Assembly: GCA_902622825.1 (NCBI GenBank)
Contig: CACNRH010000002.1
Span: 23,427-87,426 of the forward strand
DNA: 64,000 nucleotides
From: an uncultured Pelagibacteraceae bacterium
Lineage (GTDB): Bacteria > Pseudomonadota > Alphaproteobacteria > Pelagibacterales > Pelagibacteraceae
Direction: 5' to 3'
Of the stretch, positions 1 through 8,521 are shown piece after piece. The notes beneath the pieces were generated by a model. The model was not told where the DNA came from and ran no database searches. It saw only the letters and a program-made list of their open reading frames with translations. A program made the translations under genes and the position numbers. Position 1 is the first letter of the stretch. Each line of letters opens with the position of its first letter.

Positions 1-531
1 AAAGAAATTACTGCAGTAGATATTTCTAAAGTATCTTTGGAAAAAGCAAAAAGAATAATTGGAATTGACAAATCAAAAAATATAAATTTTGTTAATGACA
101 ATTGTGAAAAACTTTCTTTTGTCCCTGGTAGCTTTGAAGTAGTTTATGGTTCTGGCATCCTTCATCATCTAAAATATGAACTGGCTTTAAAGGAAATCTC
201 AAGAGTTTTAACAAACAATGGAAAGATAATATTTATTGAACCACTCGGCACAAATCCTGTAATAAATTTTTACAGACGTTTAACCCCAAAATCTAGATCT
301 GTTGATGAACATCCTTTTCTAGAAACTGATTTTTCAAACTTTGAAGCTTACTTTAAAGATGTTAAATTAAAATACTACGGATTTTTGACACTTATTTTTT
401 TCTTCTTTTACAAAGACCCAAAAAATTCTTTAATTTTCCACTTTTTATCAAACTTAGATCAAAAACTATTTAAATATAAAATTTTTCAAAAATTTGCTTG
501 GTCAGTGTTGATTACTGGTGTCAAAAATTAA
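1..531 (+). CDS. Class I SAM-dependent methyltransferase, 5' end cut off by the window
   Basis: The reading frame is open from base 1, so the true start lies upstream. The first visible residues (EITAVDIS followed by a helix) look like the end of motif I and the acidic motif II that binds the ribose of S-adenosylmethionine. Then come a VVYGSGILHHL segment and an ISRVLTNNGKIIFIEP segment, typical of Methyltransf_11 enzymes (motifs IV and V). The C-terminal part is hydrophobic and Phe-rich (LTLIFFFFY), which may mean membrane contact. The substrate cannot be told. Its stop overlaps the stop of the convergent ilvE gene by 4 bases. The family is clear; any specific function would be a guess. Confidence 0.75.
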   Translation, partial: KEITAVDISKVSLEKAKRIIGIDKSKNINFVNDNCEKLSFVPGSFEVVYGSGILHHLKYELALKEISRVLTNNGKIIFIEPLGTNPVINFYRRLTPKSRSVDEHPFLETDFSNFEAYFKDVKLKYYGFLTLIFFFFYKDPKNSLIFHFLSNLDQKLFKYKIFQKFAWSVLITGVKN

Positions 532-1415
532 GCAGCTGTTTTTTTTCTTACTAGACTTTGATAACTATCACTCAAATCTTTTATAGTTTCGCAAACAACA
601 AATTTATAATTTCCAATAAGAGAAACTGGAGTAAGTTCAGCTGCAGTACCAGTTAAAAAGCATCCTATAAAATCTTTCATCTCCTCGGGTTTAATTTTTC
701 TTTCGATAACCTTGATATTTTTAGACTTAGCAATCTTAATAATTTCTCTTCTCGTAATTCCATCTAAAAAAGAATCTGGTATTGGAGTATGCAGTTCGCC
801 ATTTTTAGTTTTAAAAAAAATATTTGCACCTGTTGCTTCAGCAATATTTTCCTCGTGATCTAACATTAGCGAGTCCGAATACCCTTGGCTCTCTGCTTCA
901 TGTTTGGATAGAGTGCAAATCATATATAACCCCGAAGCTTTGGTGTCCCACGGAACCGAATTCGGCGAAGGTCTTCTCCAAGAAGAAATATTTAGCTTAA
1001 TACCCTCTATTTTTAATTTTGGATCAAAATAAGATCCCCACTCCCATGCAGCTATAGCAAAATGAGTTTTATTTTTTTGTGCTGAGATAGCCATCATCTC
1101 GCTTCCTCTCCATATCACTGGTCTTACGTAACCATTTTGCACTGACTGAACATTTACAATTTTTTTGCAAAAACTGTTTATTTCTTCTAAAGAGTAAGGA
1201 ACTTTAATACCCATTCTTTTTGCTGAATAAAGCAACCGCTCGTTATGTTCTCTCAATCTAAAAATTTCTCCGTCATAAACTCTCTCTCCCTCAAAAACGC
1301 AGCTAGCGTAGTGCAGTCCGTGGTTTAAAACGTGAATTTTTGCATTGCCCCAATCAACTAGGTCGCCATTAAACCATATTTTTCCAGATCTTTTATCGTA
1401 AGGAACAGTATCCAT
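528..1415 (-). CDS. ilvE: Branched-chain amino acid aminotransferase (class IV, IlvE)
   Basis: PLP-dependent transaminase for the last step of Leu, Ile and Val synthesis. About 295 residues, the usual length for IlvE. The N-terminus (GKIWFNGDLVDWGNAKIHV, then HGLHYASCVFEGER) is the fold-type IV pattern. Lys159 in PWDTKASGLY is the expected PLP lysine, and EATGANIFF and LDGITRREII are the conserved C-terminal motifs. The open frame extends to 1478, but those 21 extra residues do not match the family. I therefore start at the ATG at 1415, just before MDTVPYDKRSGK. D-alanine transaminase or ADC lyase share the fold but fit the N-terminus less well. It is divergent from the MarR-type gene across 74 bases. 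Confidence 0.88.
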   Translation of the reverse strand: MDTVPYDKRSGKIWFNGDLVDWGNAKIHVLNHGLHYASCVFEGERVYDGEIFRLREHNERLLYSAKRMGIKVPYSLEEINSFCKKIVNVQSVQNGYVRPVIWRGSEMMAISAQKNKTHFAIAAWEWGSYFDPKLKIEGIKLNISSWRRPSPNSVPWDTKASGLYMICTLSKHEAESQGYSDSLMLDHEENIAEATGANIFFKTKNGELHTPIPDSFLDGITRREIIKIAKSKNIKVIERKIKPEEMKDFIGCFLTGTAAELTPVSLIGNYKFVVCETIKDLSDSYQSLVRKKTAA

Positions 1416-1489
1416 TAATTTAATATAACTTTTTTTTTTATTTAAAAAAGTATATTTGTTATAGTGATAAGTCAACATAACTGACCAAT
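1416..1489. promoter_or_regulatory. Divergent promoter region between ilvE and the MarR-type regulator
   Basis: This 74-base, very AT-rich spacer must hold promoters for both genes. It contains a GTCA-N7-TGAC inverted repeat (1471-1485) just before the regulator start and a TTAT-AGTG-ATAA repeat (1459-1470). Either could be an operator for the autogenous MarR-type protein. I cannot fix a -35/-10 pair on either strand with confidence. Confidence 0.35.
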
Positions 1490-1930
1490 ATGAAAAATTT
1501 ACTTTATCTAAAAGATGAACAAATAAAAGAGTTTATACAGCTATTGTTTTATGCCTACAGGGAAACTTTCTCTGACCCTAAGGAGATACTGTCTAAAAAT
1601 TACTTTGGGCCCGCTCATCTACGGGCTTTAAATCTAATAGAGAGTAATCCTGGCATTAGCTTAAGTGAATTAATCTATAAGTTAAAGGTAACAAAACAAA
1701 GTTTAAATAGAGTTTTGCGTGACTTAATAAAATCAAAAATGATAAAGCAAATAAAAGACGAAACTGATACTAGGAAAAAAAAATTATATCTTGATGTTGA
1801 GGGTAAAGTATTTTTTGACTCGGTTTACGACAAACAAAAAAAAAGGATTTTCAATGCATTAAAGAGTTCCAATTCGGACTCGGTTATTAAGTTTAAAGAG
1901 GTTTTAAAAAAAATTATTAATGGAAAATAA
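1490..1930 (+). CDS. petP: MarR-family transcriptional regulator, PetP-like
   Basis: A 146-residue winged-helix DNA-binding protein. The core is ISLSELIYKLKVTKQSLNRV (helix-turn-helix), followed by the wing DETDTRKKKLYLDVEG, as in MarR proteins. The gene overlaps the next one, an OmpR-type response regulator, by 11 bases. This MarR-OmpR pairing is that of petP-petR in Rhodobacter capsulatus, where petR lies upstream of the cytochrome bc1 operon. Here petABC is about 7.5 kb away in the same window. The family assignment rests on sequence; the petP symbol rests on synteny and is less sure. No effector can be inferred. Confidence 0.7.
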   Translation: MKNLLYLKDEQIKEFIQLLFYAYRETFSDPKEILSKNYFGPAHLRALNLIESNPGISLSELIYKLKVTKQSLNRVLRDLIKSKMIKQIKDETDTRKKKLYLDVEGKVFFDSVYDKQKKRIFNALKSSNSDSVIKFKEVLKKIINGK

Positions 1931-2594
1931 ACCACATATATTAGTTGTAGATGACGATGATAAAATAAGAAATCTACTTAAAGAATTTTTAAATACTCAC
2001 GAATTCTATGTAACAACGGCATCAGATGCAGAAGATGCAGAAAAAAAAATGGGTCATTTCAAATACGAAATATTAGTTTTAGATGTCATGATGCCAGGTA
2101 TGGACGGTTATCAACTTACTAAAAATATCAAAAAGAAATCAAAAGTTCCAATTATTTTATTAACGGCTAAAGGAGAGGTAGAAAACAGAATAAAGGGCCT
2201 AGAGTTAGGCGCAGATGATTACCTTGGTAAACCATTTGAGCCTAAAGAATTATTGCTAAGAATTAAAAATATTATTAATAAAAACAAAAAGATCAGTGTA
2301 AATATTACTCATAAAGTTGGATCTGCAGATATAGATTTGAATAAAATGTTTATCAAATTACTAAATAAAACGAAAAAAATTAACGCAAGTGAAAAAAAGG
2401 TTCTGGTTGAAATGTTAGCAAATCCTGGAAAAACATTTTCGAGACAGCAGATTGCAAATATTTCAGGGATATCTCAAGAGAGATCAATAGACGTTATGAT
2501 TACTAGATTAAGGCAAAAAATTGAAATCGAGCCAAACAAACCGAAATTTTTACAAACTATAAGGGGTGAGGGATATGTTCTCTGGATTAAATAG
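1920..2594 (+). CDS. petR: OmpR/PhoB-family response regulator, PetR-like
   Basis: A 224-residue two-domain regulator. The receiver domain (about 5-120) carries the acidic pocket VVDDDD (Asp11-13), phosphoacceptor Asp55 in VLDVMMPGMDG, Thr82 and the switch Lys104 in GKPFEP. The C-terminal winged helix (about 130-224) ends with QERSIDVMITRLRQKIE and TIRGEGYVLWIK, the OmpR signature. It overlaps the MarR-type gene upstream by 11 bases and the histidine kinase downstream by 20, so the three are translationally coupled. It probably receives phosphate from that kinase. Targets are unknown; the PetR-like name follows from the MarR partner. An OmpR/EnvZ osmoregulatory role is an equally open reading. 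Confidence 0.75.
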   Translation: MENKPHILVVDDDDKIRNLLKEFLNTHEFYVTTASDAEDAEKKMGHFKYEILVLDVMMPGMDGYQLTKNIKKKSKVPIILLTAKGEVENRIKGLELGADDYLGKPFEPKELLLRIKNIINKNKKISVNITHKVGSADIDLNKMFIKLLNKTKKINASEKKVLVEMLANPGKTFSRQQIANISGISQERSIDVMITRLRQKIEIEPNKPKFLQTIRGEGYVLWIK

Positions 2595-3894
2595 ATTGAT
2601 TAAATTCCTGTTGCCTAAAAGACTTTTTTATAGATCATTAATTATTGTTGCTGCACCAACAATAATTTTACAATTAATAGTTACTGTTGTTTTCTTTGAC
2701 AGTATATGGATAAAAGCAAATAAGGGCATGACTAGATCACTTGTATCAGAATTAAAAACACTAACAGATGTTTATAAAACTAATAATGAAACTCAAATAA
2801 AATTTATAACAGAAACTTATAAAAAAAATTTTGATTACGTAATTAATGTATTAGATGAAGAGATAGGTTTAGGTAACTTTGAGAGAAAATATAGTCCGAT
2901 GGATAGATCTTTAAGAAGGGAATTAAAGTCAACTTTTGGTAGTGAAAATTATTGGTTTAATACAATAAGCTATCTCGATGTTGTTGAAGTAAAAATTAGA
3001 TCTGGGGATAGAGTATTACAATTTTTTTTTCCAAAAGAAAAAATTGCGACTTCCTCAGTGCGGCTGTTTATTTTATGGATAACTTTGCCTTCAATTTTAT
3101 TAATAACAATAGCTATTATTTTTTTAAAAAATCAAACAAAACCAATAGTCAATTTATCTAAGGCTGCTGAGAAATTTGGAAAGGGAGAATATATAAATGA
3201 ATTTCATGCTTCCGGGGCTTCAGAGATAAGAAAAGCATCGTATGAGTTTGACAGAATGGTCAAAAGAATTAATAGACATTTAAATCAGAGGTCTGAGATG
3301 CTTTCTGGAATTAGTCACGATTTAAGGACTCCTTTAACCCGTTTAAAACTACAATTGGCAATGATTAAAGATGAAAAACTTTCGAAAAAAATGTCTGAGG
3401 ATATAGATGAAATGGAAAAAATGTTAAATGATTACCTTCAATTTGCAAAAACTCAAACAAAGGAAGATTTCGCTAAAGTTAATCTGATTGATCTAATAAA
3501 AGGAATAGTAAAAATTTCTAATACAAACAATATTCAATTTGATTATAAAGACAGTATATTTATAAATGGTAGGGAAAATGCTTTAAAAAGATGTTTTCAA
3601 AACATACTAGAAAATGCTCTTACATACGGGGAAAAAGTTAAGATTAGTTTAAAAGAAACTTCCAACAGAGTCGCTATCACTATTGAGGATGATGGTCCTG
3701 GAATTCCTTCTGAACAATTTAAAAATGTTTTTAAACCTTTTCATAGGTTAGATAAAAGTAGAAGTATGAATAAAAAAGGCGTAGGTTTAGGCCTTGCGAT
3801 AGTTGAGGATATTGTAAATTCACATGGTGGAAACATACAGTTATCAAAAAGCCAACTTGGTGGTTTATTGTTTAAAGTATCACTTCCTTCTTGA
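2575..3894 (+). CDS. EnvZ-like membrane sensor histidine kinase
   Basis: About 439 residues from the ATG at 2575, which has a good AGGGGTGAGG ribosome-binding sequence; a GTG at 2566 is possible but less likely. Layout: transmembrane helix near 20-42, a periplasmic region of roughly 115 residues, a second helix (LWITLPSILLITIAIIFL), a HAMP linker, then the dimerisation box SHDLRTPLTRLK with phosphorylatable His248. The ATPase domain follows, with NILENAL (N box), DDGPGIP (G1) and GVGLGLAIV (G2). HDLRTPLTRL is characteristic of EnvZ-type kinases. It overlaps its response regulator by 20 bases, marking it as the cognate sensor. Its last 15 bases overlap the convergent UbiK-like gene. The stimulus is unknown. 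Confidence 0.85.
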   Translation: MFSGLNRLIKFLLPKRLFYRSLIIVAAPTIILQLIVTVVFFDSIWIKANKGMTRSLVSELKTLTDVYKTNNETQIKFITETYKKNFDYVINVLDEEIGLGNFERKYSPMDRSLRRELKSTFGSENYWFNTISYLDVVEVKIRSGDRVLQFFFPKEKIATSSVRLFILWITLPSILLITIAIIFLKNQTKPIVNLSKAAEKFGKGEYINEFHASGASEIRKASYEFDRMVKRINRHLNQRSEMLSGISHDLRTPLTRLKLQLAMIKDEKLSKKMSEDIDEMEKMLNDYLQFAKTQTKEDFAKVNLIDLIKGIVKISNTNNIQFDYKDSIFINGRENALKRCFQNILENALTYGEKVKISLKETSNRVAITIEDDGPGIPSEQFKNVFKPFHRLDKSRSMNKKGVGLGLAIVEDIVNSHGGNIQLSKSQLGGLLFKVSLPS

Positions 3895-4116
3895 TTTTGT
3901 TTTTTTCTTTAAATTTTTTATAATCTTATCTTGTTTCTCTACTAATCTCTTGAGTTGAATAAAATCTTCTTTTCTTACCAATTGTAAATCATTTATTATT
4001 TTTTCCTTTTTAAATTTTAGATTGGTAATAATCTCTTTTTTTAAATCATCTGAGCTTAAAATCCCGTTTTCAATAAAATCAGATATAAGTTTCATTATTT
4101 TTTGATAGTTTTGCAT
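3880..4116 (-). CDS. ubiK: UbiK/BMFP-family accessory factor for ubiquinone synthesis
   Basis: A 78-residue charged protein that is mainly helical. An N-terminal amphipathic stretch is followed by a Lys/Glu-rich coiled coil (about 35-75) with the KEDFIQLKRLVEKQDKIIKN pattern of the YqiC/BMFP family. UbiK family members trimerise through this coiled coil and assist the soluble ubiquinone-biosynthesis complex in proteobacteria. It lies divergently 44 bases from lgt, a neighbourhood I recall from other alphaproteobacteria. Its 3' end overlaps the histidine kinase gene by 15 bases. Short coiled coils are easy to over-assign, so the family call is good but not certain. Confidence 0.6.
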   Translation of the reverse strand: MQNYQKIMKLISDFIENGILSSDDLKKEIITNLKFKKEKIINDLQLVRKEDFIQLKRLVEKQDKIIKNLKKKTKSRRK

Positions 4117-4160
4117 ATATTAACTAATAAAATATTATCAGTTATGTTATAAAATCTCAA

Positions 4161-4955
4161 ATGTATACACACAATTTAGACCCGGTTTTGTTCAGCATTT
4201 ACTTCCTAGAAATCCGTTGGTACTCATTAGCTTATATAGCAGGTATAACATTAGGTTGGTGGTATGCCAAAAAAATATGTTCGTTTTTAAACAAAAGTAA
4301 AAATGTTCCAATTAAGGGTGAAGAATTTGATAATCTTATTTCTTATTTAATCGCAGGAATTATTGTTGGTGGAAGAATAGGTTATGTAATATTTTATAAT
4401 CCTGGATTTTATTTATCTAATCCCATTGAAATATTGAAAATTTGGAAGGGCGGCTTGTCTTTTCACGGAGGTTTAATAGGTATAACAATATCAGTTATTT
4501 TTTTTTCAAGAAAAAATAATCTGAATACTTTAATGTATTTAGATGTAATAGCTTGTGTTGCGCCAATAGGTTTATTCTTAGGAAGAATCGCTAATTTTAT
4601 TAATAGTGAATTGATCGGTAAACCAACACAATTTTTTCTAAACGTAATTTTTCCAGAAATTGATGAATTACCAAGACATCCTTCTCAAATTTATGAAGCC
4701 CTTTTAGAGGGTGTAATTCTATTTTTTATTTTAAATTTTTTGATCTATAGAAAAAATTATGAGATAGGTATAATATCATCCTACTTTCTTATGTTTTATG
4801 GCTTATTCAGAATAATCTCAGAATTTTTTAGAGAGCCTGACGCTCATATAGGTTATTTATTTTATAGTATCTCAATGGGTACAGTTTTAAGCGTGTGTAT
4901 GATGATAGTGGGTCTTGGCTTATACGAGAAAGTCAAAAATGGATATAAAAAGTAA
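4161..4955 (+). CDS. lgt: Prolipoprotein diacylglyceryl transferase Lgt
   Basis: A 264-residue inner-membrane enzyme that moves diacylglycerol from phosphatidylglycerol onto the lipobox cysteine of prolipoproteins. It has several hydrophobic helices and the family motifs GGRIGYVIFY, GGLSFHGGLIG, the Lgt signature GRIANFINSELIGKPT, and HPSQIYEALLEG near the C-terminal third. It starts with ATG and is the first gene of a forward run reaching ychF; the next gene overlaps it by 17 bases. Its substrates would include the lipoprotein at 55951-56238, and lspA (56213-56734) does the next maturation step. Assignment is firm. Confidence 0.95.
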   Translation: MYTHNLDPVLFSIYFLEIRWYSLAYIAGITLGWWYAKKICSFLNKSKNVPIKGEEFDNLISYLIAGIIVGGRIGYVIFYNPGFYLSNPIEILKIWKGGLSFHGGLIGITISVIFFSRKNNLNTLMYLDVIACVAPIGLFLGRIANFINSELIGKPTQFFLNVIFPEIDELPRHPSQIYEALLEGVILFFILNFLIYRKNYEIGIISSYFLMFYGLFRIISEFFREPDAHIGYLFYSISMGTVLSVCMMIVGLGLYEKVKNGYKK

Positions 4956-5970
4956 AATTTTTTATAAGAAATATCTTCCGATTGATGAGTTTGTGGAAAA
5001 AATCTTATACGATCCACATAATGGTTATTATGTCAAACATAACCCTTTTAATAAACAAGGTGATTATATTACAAGTCCTAACATCTCTCCTATTTTTAGC
5101 GAAATAGTTTCAATATGGATAGTTTCTCTTTGGAACAAATTCGGTAAGCCGAAAAAAATTAATATTGTAGAGCTAGGGCCAGGAAATGGTGAGATGACAA
5201 GAATATTGTCAAGAAGTTTAAAAAAATTTTTAAAAATAAATTCATTTGAGATATTCTTGTATGAAAAAAGTATTTCTTTAGTAAAACTACAAAAAAAAAG
5301 AATCAAAGATCCATGTGTTAAATGGATTAACGATTTTAACAAGATAAAAGGCGGACCAGTGATATTTATAGGTAATGAATTTTTTGATGCTGTTCCAGTC
5401 AAGCAATTTCAAAAGAAAGATAATGTTATAAAAGAAAAAAACTTATTTTTAGAGGCAAACAAAATAAAAAATAGATATCTCAAAATTTCAAAAAATTTAG
5501 AGAGATATCTTAATAAATTTAAAACAATTAATTCGAATAAGTTTTTTGAGTTTCCTCTCAAAGGTTTAAAGATTATGGACATTATTATAAAAGTAATTAA
5601 AAGATTTAATGGAGCAATTTTGTTAATTGATTATGGTTACACCATTAAATCAGAAAAAAGCAGCTTACAATCTGTCAAAAATCACAAATATAACAAATTA
5701 TTTAGTAATCTTGGTGACGCTGATATATCTTCGCTCGTAAATTTTAAATTATTAGAGGAATATTTTAAATCTAAAAAACTAAAAGTTAATAACATAATTG
5801 ATCAGGGAAAATTTTTAAAAACTCTTGGCATTATTGAGAGAGCTGATATTTTAAGTAATAATATGAATTTTAAAGATAAAGCAGATTTGTATTATAGGGT
5901 AAAAAGACTTATTCATCCTAAGGAGATGGGAAGCTTATTTAAAGTAATTCAAGTTTTTAGTCATAAATGA
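4939..5970 (+). CDS. MidA/NDUFAF7-type SAM-dependent methyltransferase
   Basis: About 343 residues of the COG1565 family. The N-terminus has IDEFVEKILYDPHNGYY and GDYITSPNISPIFSE, both hallmark segments. The SAM site is VELGPGNGEMT, followed by GNEFFDAVPVKQF and LLIDYGY. Mitochondrial NDUFAF7 methylates an arginine of a complex I core subunit; a similar role in respiratory complex assembly is an inference for bacteria. I chose the ATG at 4939 over the TTG at 4915: it keeps a 17-base overlap with lgt and a cleaner N-terminus. The gene sits between lgt and pgeF, a linkage I recall from other alphaproteobacteria. Confidence 0.85.
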   Translation: MDIKSKIFYKKYLPIDEFVEKILYDPHNGYYVKHNPFNKQGDYITSPNISPIFSEIVSIWIVSLWNKFGKPKKINIVELGPGNGEMTRILSRSLKKFLKINSFEIFLYEKSISLVKLQKKRIKDPCVKWINDFNKIKGGPVIFIGNEFFDAVPVKQFQKKDNVIKEKNLFLEANKIKNRYLKISKNLERYLNKFKTINSNKFFEFPLKGLKIMDIIIKVIKRFNGAILLIDYGYTIKSEKSSLQSVKNHKYNKLFSNLGDADISSLVNFKLLEEYFKSKKLKVNNIIDQGKFLKTLGIIERADILSNNMNFKDKADLYYRVKRLIHPKEMGSLFKVIQVFSHK

Positions 5971-5990
5971 AATACCTAAACTGAAATTAA

Positions 5991-6740
5991 ATGTATTTTT
6001 CCAAAAAATTGAGAGGTGTTAAACATTGTTTTTTTTCTAGGAAAAATGGTATTTCAAAAGGTGTTTATAAAAGTTTAAATTGTGGTCCAGGATCCAAAGA
6101 TAAAAAAAAGAATATAAAAAAAAACCTTATCAAAATATCGAAATTTTTAAATATTAAATCAAGGTATTTAAAATTAATGCATCAAGAACATAGTTCAAGA
6201 ATTATTCAAATAAATGCGAATAATATTACGAAAAAAAAATTTCATTCTGATGCACTAATAACAAAATTAAACAACGTTGGACTTGGAGTATTAACAGCTG
6301 ATTGTGTTCCAATTTTACTTTATGACAAACCTAACCAGATTATTGGTTGCATACATGCTGGTTGGAAAGGAGCATTTAAAGATATAATTAAAAAAACAGT
6401 AATAAAAATTAAAAAAACAAGTATGAAAAAAAATAATATTTCTGCAGCTGTGGGCCCGTGTATTGGGAAAAAAAATTATGAAGTTGGTTTTAAATTCAAA
6501 ATCAAGTTTTTAAAAAAATTTAAAAAATCTTCCAGTTGTTTTAATGAAAAAAATGGAAGGTATTTGTTTGATCTCAGAAAATTTGTTAACATAAAACTAA
6601 GAGAATCAGGAATAAAAAAAATTGATAATATTGCTTTAGATACTTTTAAAAATCACTCAAGCTTTTTTAGCTATAGAAGATCAAAACTAAGGGGTGAAAA
6701 AGACTATGGTAGATGCATATCTGTCATAAAATTAAATTAA
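5991..6740 (+). CDS. pgeF: Peptidoglycan editing factor PgeF / YfiH-type (laccase-domain) protein
   Basis: A 249-residue member of the YfiH/DUF152 family. It shows the metal-site segments MHQEHSS, ADCVPILL and CIHAGWKGAF (His and Cys ligands), and VGPCIGKKNYEVG near the middle. The C-terminus has SYRRSK followed by GRCISVI. Family members have been described as purine nucleoside phosphorylase/adenosine deaminase enzymes and as an amidase keeping L-Ser out of peptidoglycan; older annotation says polyphenol oxidase. It lies 20 bases after the MidA-type gene and 40 before prs, so it may share that transcript. Family is clear, in vivo role less so. Confidence 0.85.
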   Translation: MYFSKKLRGVKHCFFSRKNGISKGVYKSLNCGPGSKDKKKNIKKNLIKISKFLNIKSRYLKLMHQEHSSRIIQINANNITKKKFHSDALITKLNNVGLGVLTADCVPILLYDKPNQIIGCIHAGWKGAFKDIIKKTVIKIKKTSMKKNNISAAVGPCIGKKNYEVGFKFKIKFLKKFKKSSSCFNEKNGRYLFDLRKFVNIKLRESGIKKIDNIALDTFKNHSSFFSYRRSKLRGEKDYGRCISVIKLN

Positions 6741-6780
6741 TTGAAAAAAAATCAAAAAAATGTATATATAGTATTATTTC
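6741..6780 (+). promoter_or_regulatory. Possible promoter before prs
   Basis: TTGAAA at 6741-6746 and TATATA at 6763-6768 are separated by 16 bases, a plausible sigma-70 promoter. If used, transcription would start about 6775, giving prs a leader of only some six bases and no Shine-Dalgarno site. The region is so AT-rich that chance matches are likely. Confidence 0.3.
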
Positions 6781-7713
6781 ATGAAAATTCTTTCTGGAAC
6801 TAGTAACCTTAACCTGAGTAAGGATATCTCTAAATCATTAAAACTGAAATTGGTTAACACTAATATAAAGAGGTTCGCCGATGGTGAAATATATATTGAG
6901 ATAAATGAGAACATCAGGGGTAACAGTGTTTTTGTTATTCAGTCAACTTCTAATCCGGCAAATGATAATCTAATGGAACTTTTATTAATAATTGATGCAT
7001 TGAAAAGGTCCTCTGCTAAAAACATAACAGCTGTAATCCCTTATTTCGGCTATGCAAGACAAGATAGAAAGGTCGTTCCTAGAACTTCCATTTCTGCTAA
7101 AGTTGTAGCAAACCTACTTACAAATGCAGGAGCTAGCAGAATTTTAACTGTAGACCTACATGCTGGACAAATCCAAGGTTTTTTTGATATGCCTGTCGAC
7201 AATCTATTTACAACTCCTCTTTTTGCTAGATACATAAAAAAAAAGTTGAAGAAAAAAAATTTGATTTGTGTTTCTCCAGATGTGGGAGGAGTTCAAAGAA
7301 CAAGAGGGCTTGCAACAAAGATCGCTGCAGATCTAGCAATAATTGACAAAAGAAGACCGGCTCCTGGAAAATCGAGAGTGATGAACATCATTGGGGATGT
7401 TAAAGGAAAAACATGTATCATAGTCGATGATATAATAGACAGTGGAGGCACAATTGTTAATGCTGTAACAGCTTTAAAAAAATCAGGAGCTGAAGATGTA
7501 TATGTTTTTACTACCCATGGAGTTCTAAGTGGTGAGGCAGTTAAAAAGATACAATCATCTAAAATTAAAAAACTAGTAATTACAGACAGTATAGATAATT
7601 CCAAAAAAATTAAAAATCATAGTAAAATTGAAGTTTTATCCATATCTAACCTTATGGCAGAAGCAATTAAAAGAATATCCAATTCGACATCTGTGTCAGA
7701 TTTGTTCAATTAA
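6781..7713 (+). CDS. prs: Ribose-phosphate pyrophosphokinase
   Basis: A 310-residue enzyme making PRPP from ribose 5-phosphate and ATP, the entry metabolite for purine, pyrimidine, histidine and NAD synthesis. Length is standard for class I PRPP synthetases. Visible motifs are RFADGEIYIEINENIRG, PYFGYARQDRK (ATP loop), the DLHAGQIQGFFDMPVDNL loop and the PRPP-binding DDIIDSGGTIVNA. It starts at an ATG with no clear ribosome-binding site. The neighbours rplY and pth follow 49 and 55 kb-scale genes onward in the same direction; the prs-rplY-pth-ychF order is common in alphaproteobacteria. PRPP is also a substrate of hisG and precedes purD, both in this window. Confidence 0.95.
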   Translation: MKILSGTSNLNLSKDISKSLKLKLVNTNIKRFADGEIYIEINENIRGNSVFVIQSTSNPANDNLMELLLIIDALKRSSAKNITAVIPYFGYARQDRKVVPRTSISAKVVANLLTNAGASRILTVDLHAGQIQGFFDMPVDNLFTTPLFARYIKKKLKKKNLICVSPDVGGVQRTRGLATKIAADLAIIDKRRPAPGKSRVMNIIGDVKGKTCIIVDDIIDSGGTIVNAVTALKKSGAEDVYVFTTHGVLSGEAVKKIQSSKIKKLVITDSIDNSKKIKNHSKIEVLSISNLMAEAIKRISNSTSVSDLFN

Positions 7714-7762
7714 TACTTGTTTTATTTTAAAAGTTGAGTTAAATACCCATTCAAAATAAATT

Positions 7763-8515
7763 ATGAATAACTTTAAAGCTGAAAAAAGAGAAAATACCAA
7801 AACCGGTTATACTAATAGTTTAAGAGCTAAAGGATTGATACCGGCAATATTATATGGGGGAAAATTGCCAAATGAAAATATTTCTGTTGTTAAAAAACAA
7901 TTTCAAAATATTTTAGATAGTGAGGCTTTTTTATCTTCAGTTTTAGAAATAGAAATTAATGGCAAAAAAGAGAAAGTTTTACCTAGAGAAGTCTCGTATC
8001 ATGCTGTTTCTGATGAACCTATTCACATAGATTTTATGAGAATAGTCTCTGGTACTAAAATTATTTTAGAGATACCTGTTCGCTTTATTAATCAATCTGA
8101 GTCACCGGGATTAAAAAGAGGTGGTGTACTAAACATAGTGAGAAGAAAAATTGAATTAAATTGTCCAGCTGACAACATTCCAAAAGAAATTGTGATTGAT
8201 CTTTCAGGTACAGATATAGGTACGAGTATTAAAATTTCGGCAGTTAAACTACCGGAAAATGTAATACCAACCATTACGGACCGGGACTTTGTTGTGGCAA
8301 CAGTTGCTGCTCCGACAGTAATAAAAGAGCCGGAAAAACCTGCTGAAGCCGCAGCAGAAGGAGCTGATGGAGAAGCAACTGCTCAAACTGAGGGTGCTGA
8401 AGTTAAGGCTGAACAGGGTAAAGATGGTGACGCAGCTAAAAAAGATGAAAAACAAAAAGATGCTGGTGGCGATAAGAAATCACAAGCAGAAAAAAAACCA
8501 GCTGAAAAGAAATAA
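7763..8515 (+). CDS. rplY: Large ribosomal subunit protein bL25, long (CTC/TL5) form
   Basis: A 250-residue 5S rRNA-binding ribosomal protein. The N-terminal L25 domain (about 1-90) has TGYTNSLRAKGLIPAILYGG, and the TL5-type beta domain follows (about 95-185) with SPGLKRGGVLNIVRRKIELN and FVVATV. The last roughly 65 residues are a low-complexity Ala/Glu/Lys/Asp/Gly tail, unlike the rest of the proteome here in being Ala-rich. Such tails occur in alphaproteobacterial L25 but vary in length. The gene is 49 bases after prs and 6 before pth, so both genes following it are probably cotranscribed. Confidence 0.95.
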   Translation: MNNFKAEKRENTKTGYTNSLRAKGLIPAILYGGKLPNENISVVKKQFQNILDSEAFLSSVLEIEINGKKEKVLPREVSYHAVSDEPIHIDFMRIVSGTKIILEIPVRFINQSESPGLKRGGVLNIVRRKIELNCPADNIPKEIVIDLSGTDIGTSIKISAVKLPENVIPTITDRDFVVATVAAPTVIKEPEKPAEAAAEGADGEATAQTEGAEVKAEQGKDGDAAKKDEKQKDAGGDKKSQAEKKPAEKK

Positions 8516-8521
8516 TAATTT

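Noticed and set aside
1416..1478. N-terminal extension of ilvE to 1478
   Set aside because: The extra 21 residues do not match the family and would use the divergent promoter region as coding sequence.
2566..2574. GTG start for the histidine kinase
   Set aside because: The ATG at 2575 has a better spaced AGGGGTGAGG site; the GTG would sit inside that ribosome-binding sequence.
5064..5402. 112-codon reverse open frame inside the MidA-type gene
   Set aside because: It lies wholly in a clear conserved gene on the other strand, has no recognisable domain, and appears only because AT-rich coding sequence leaves long open antisense frames.
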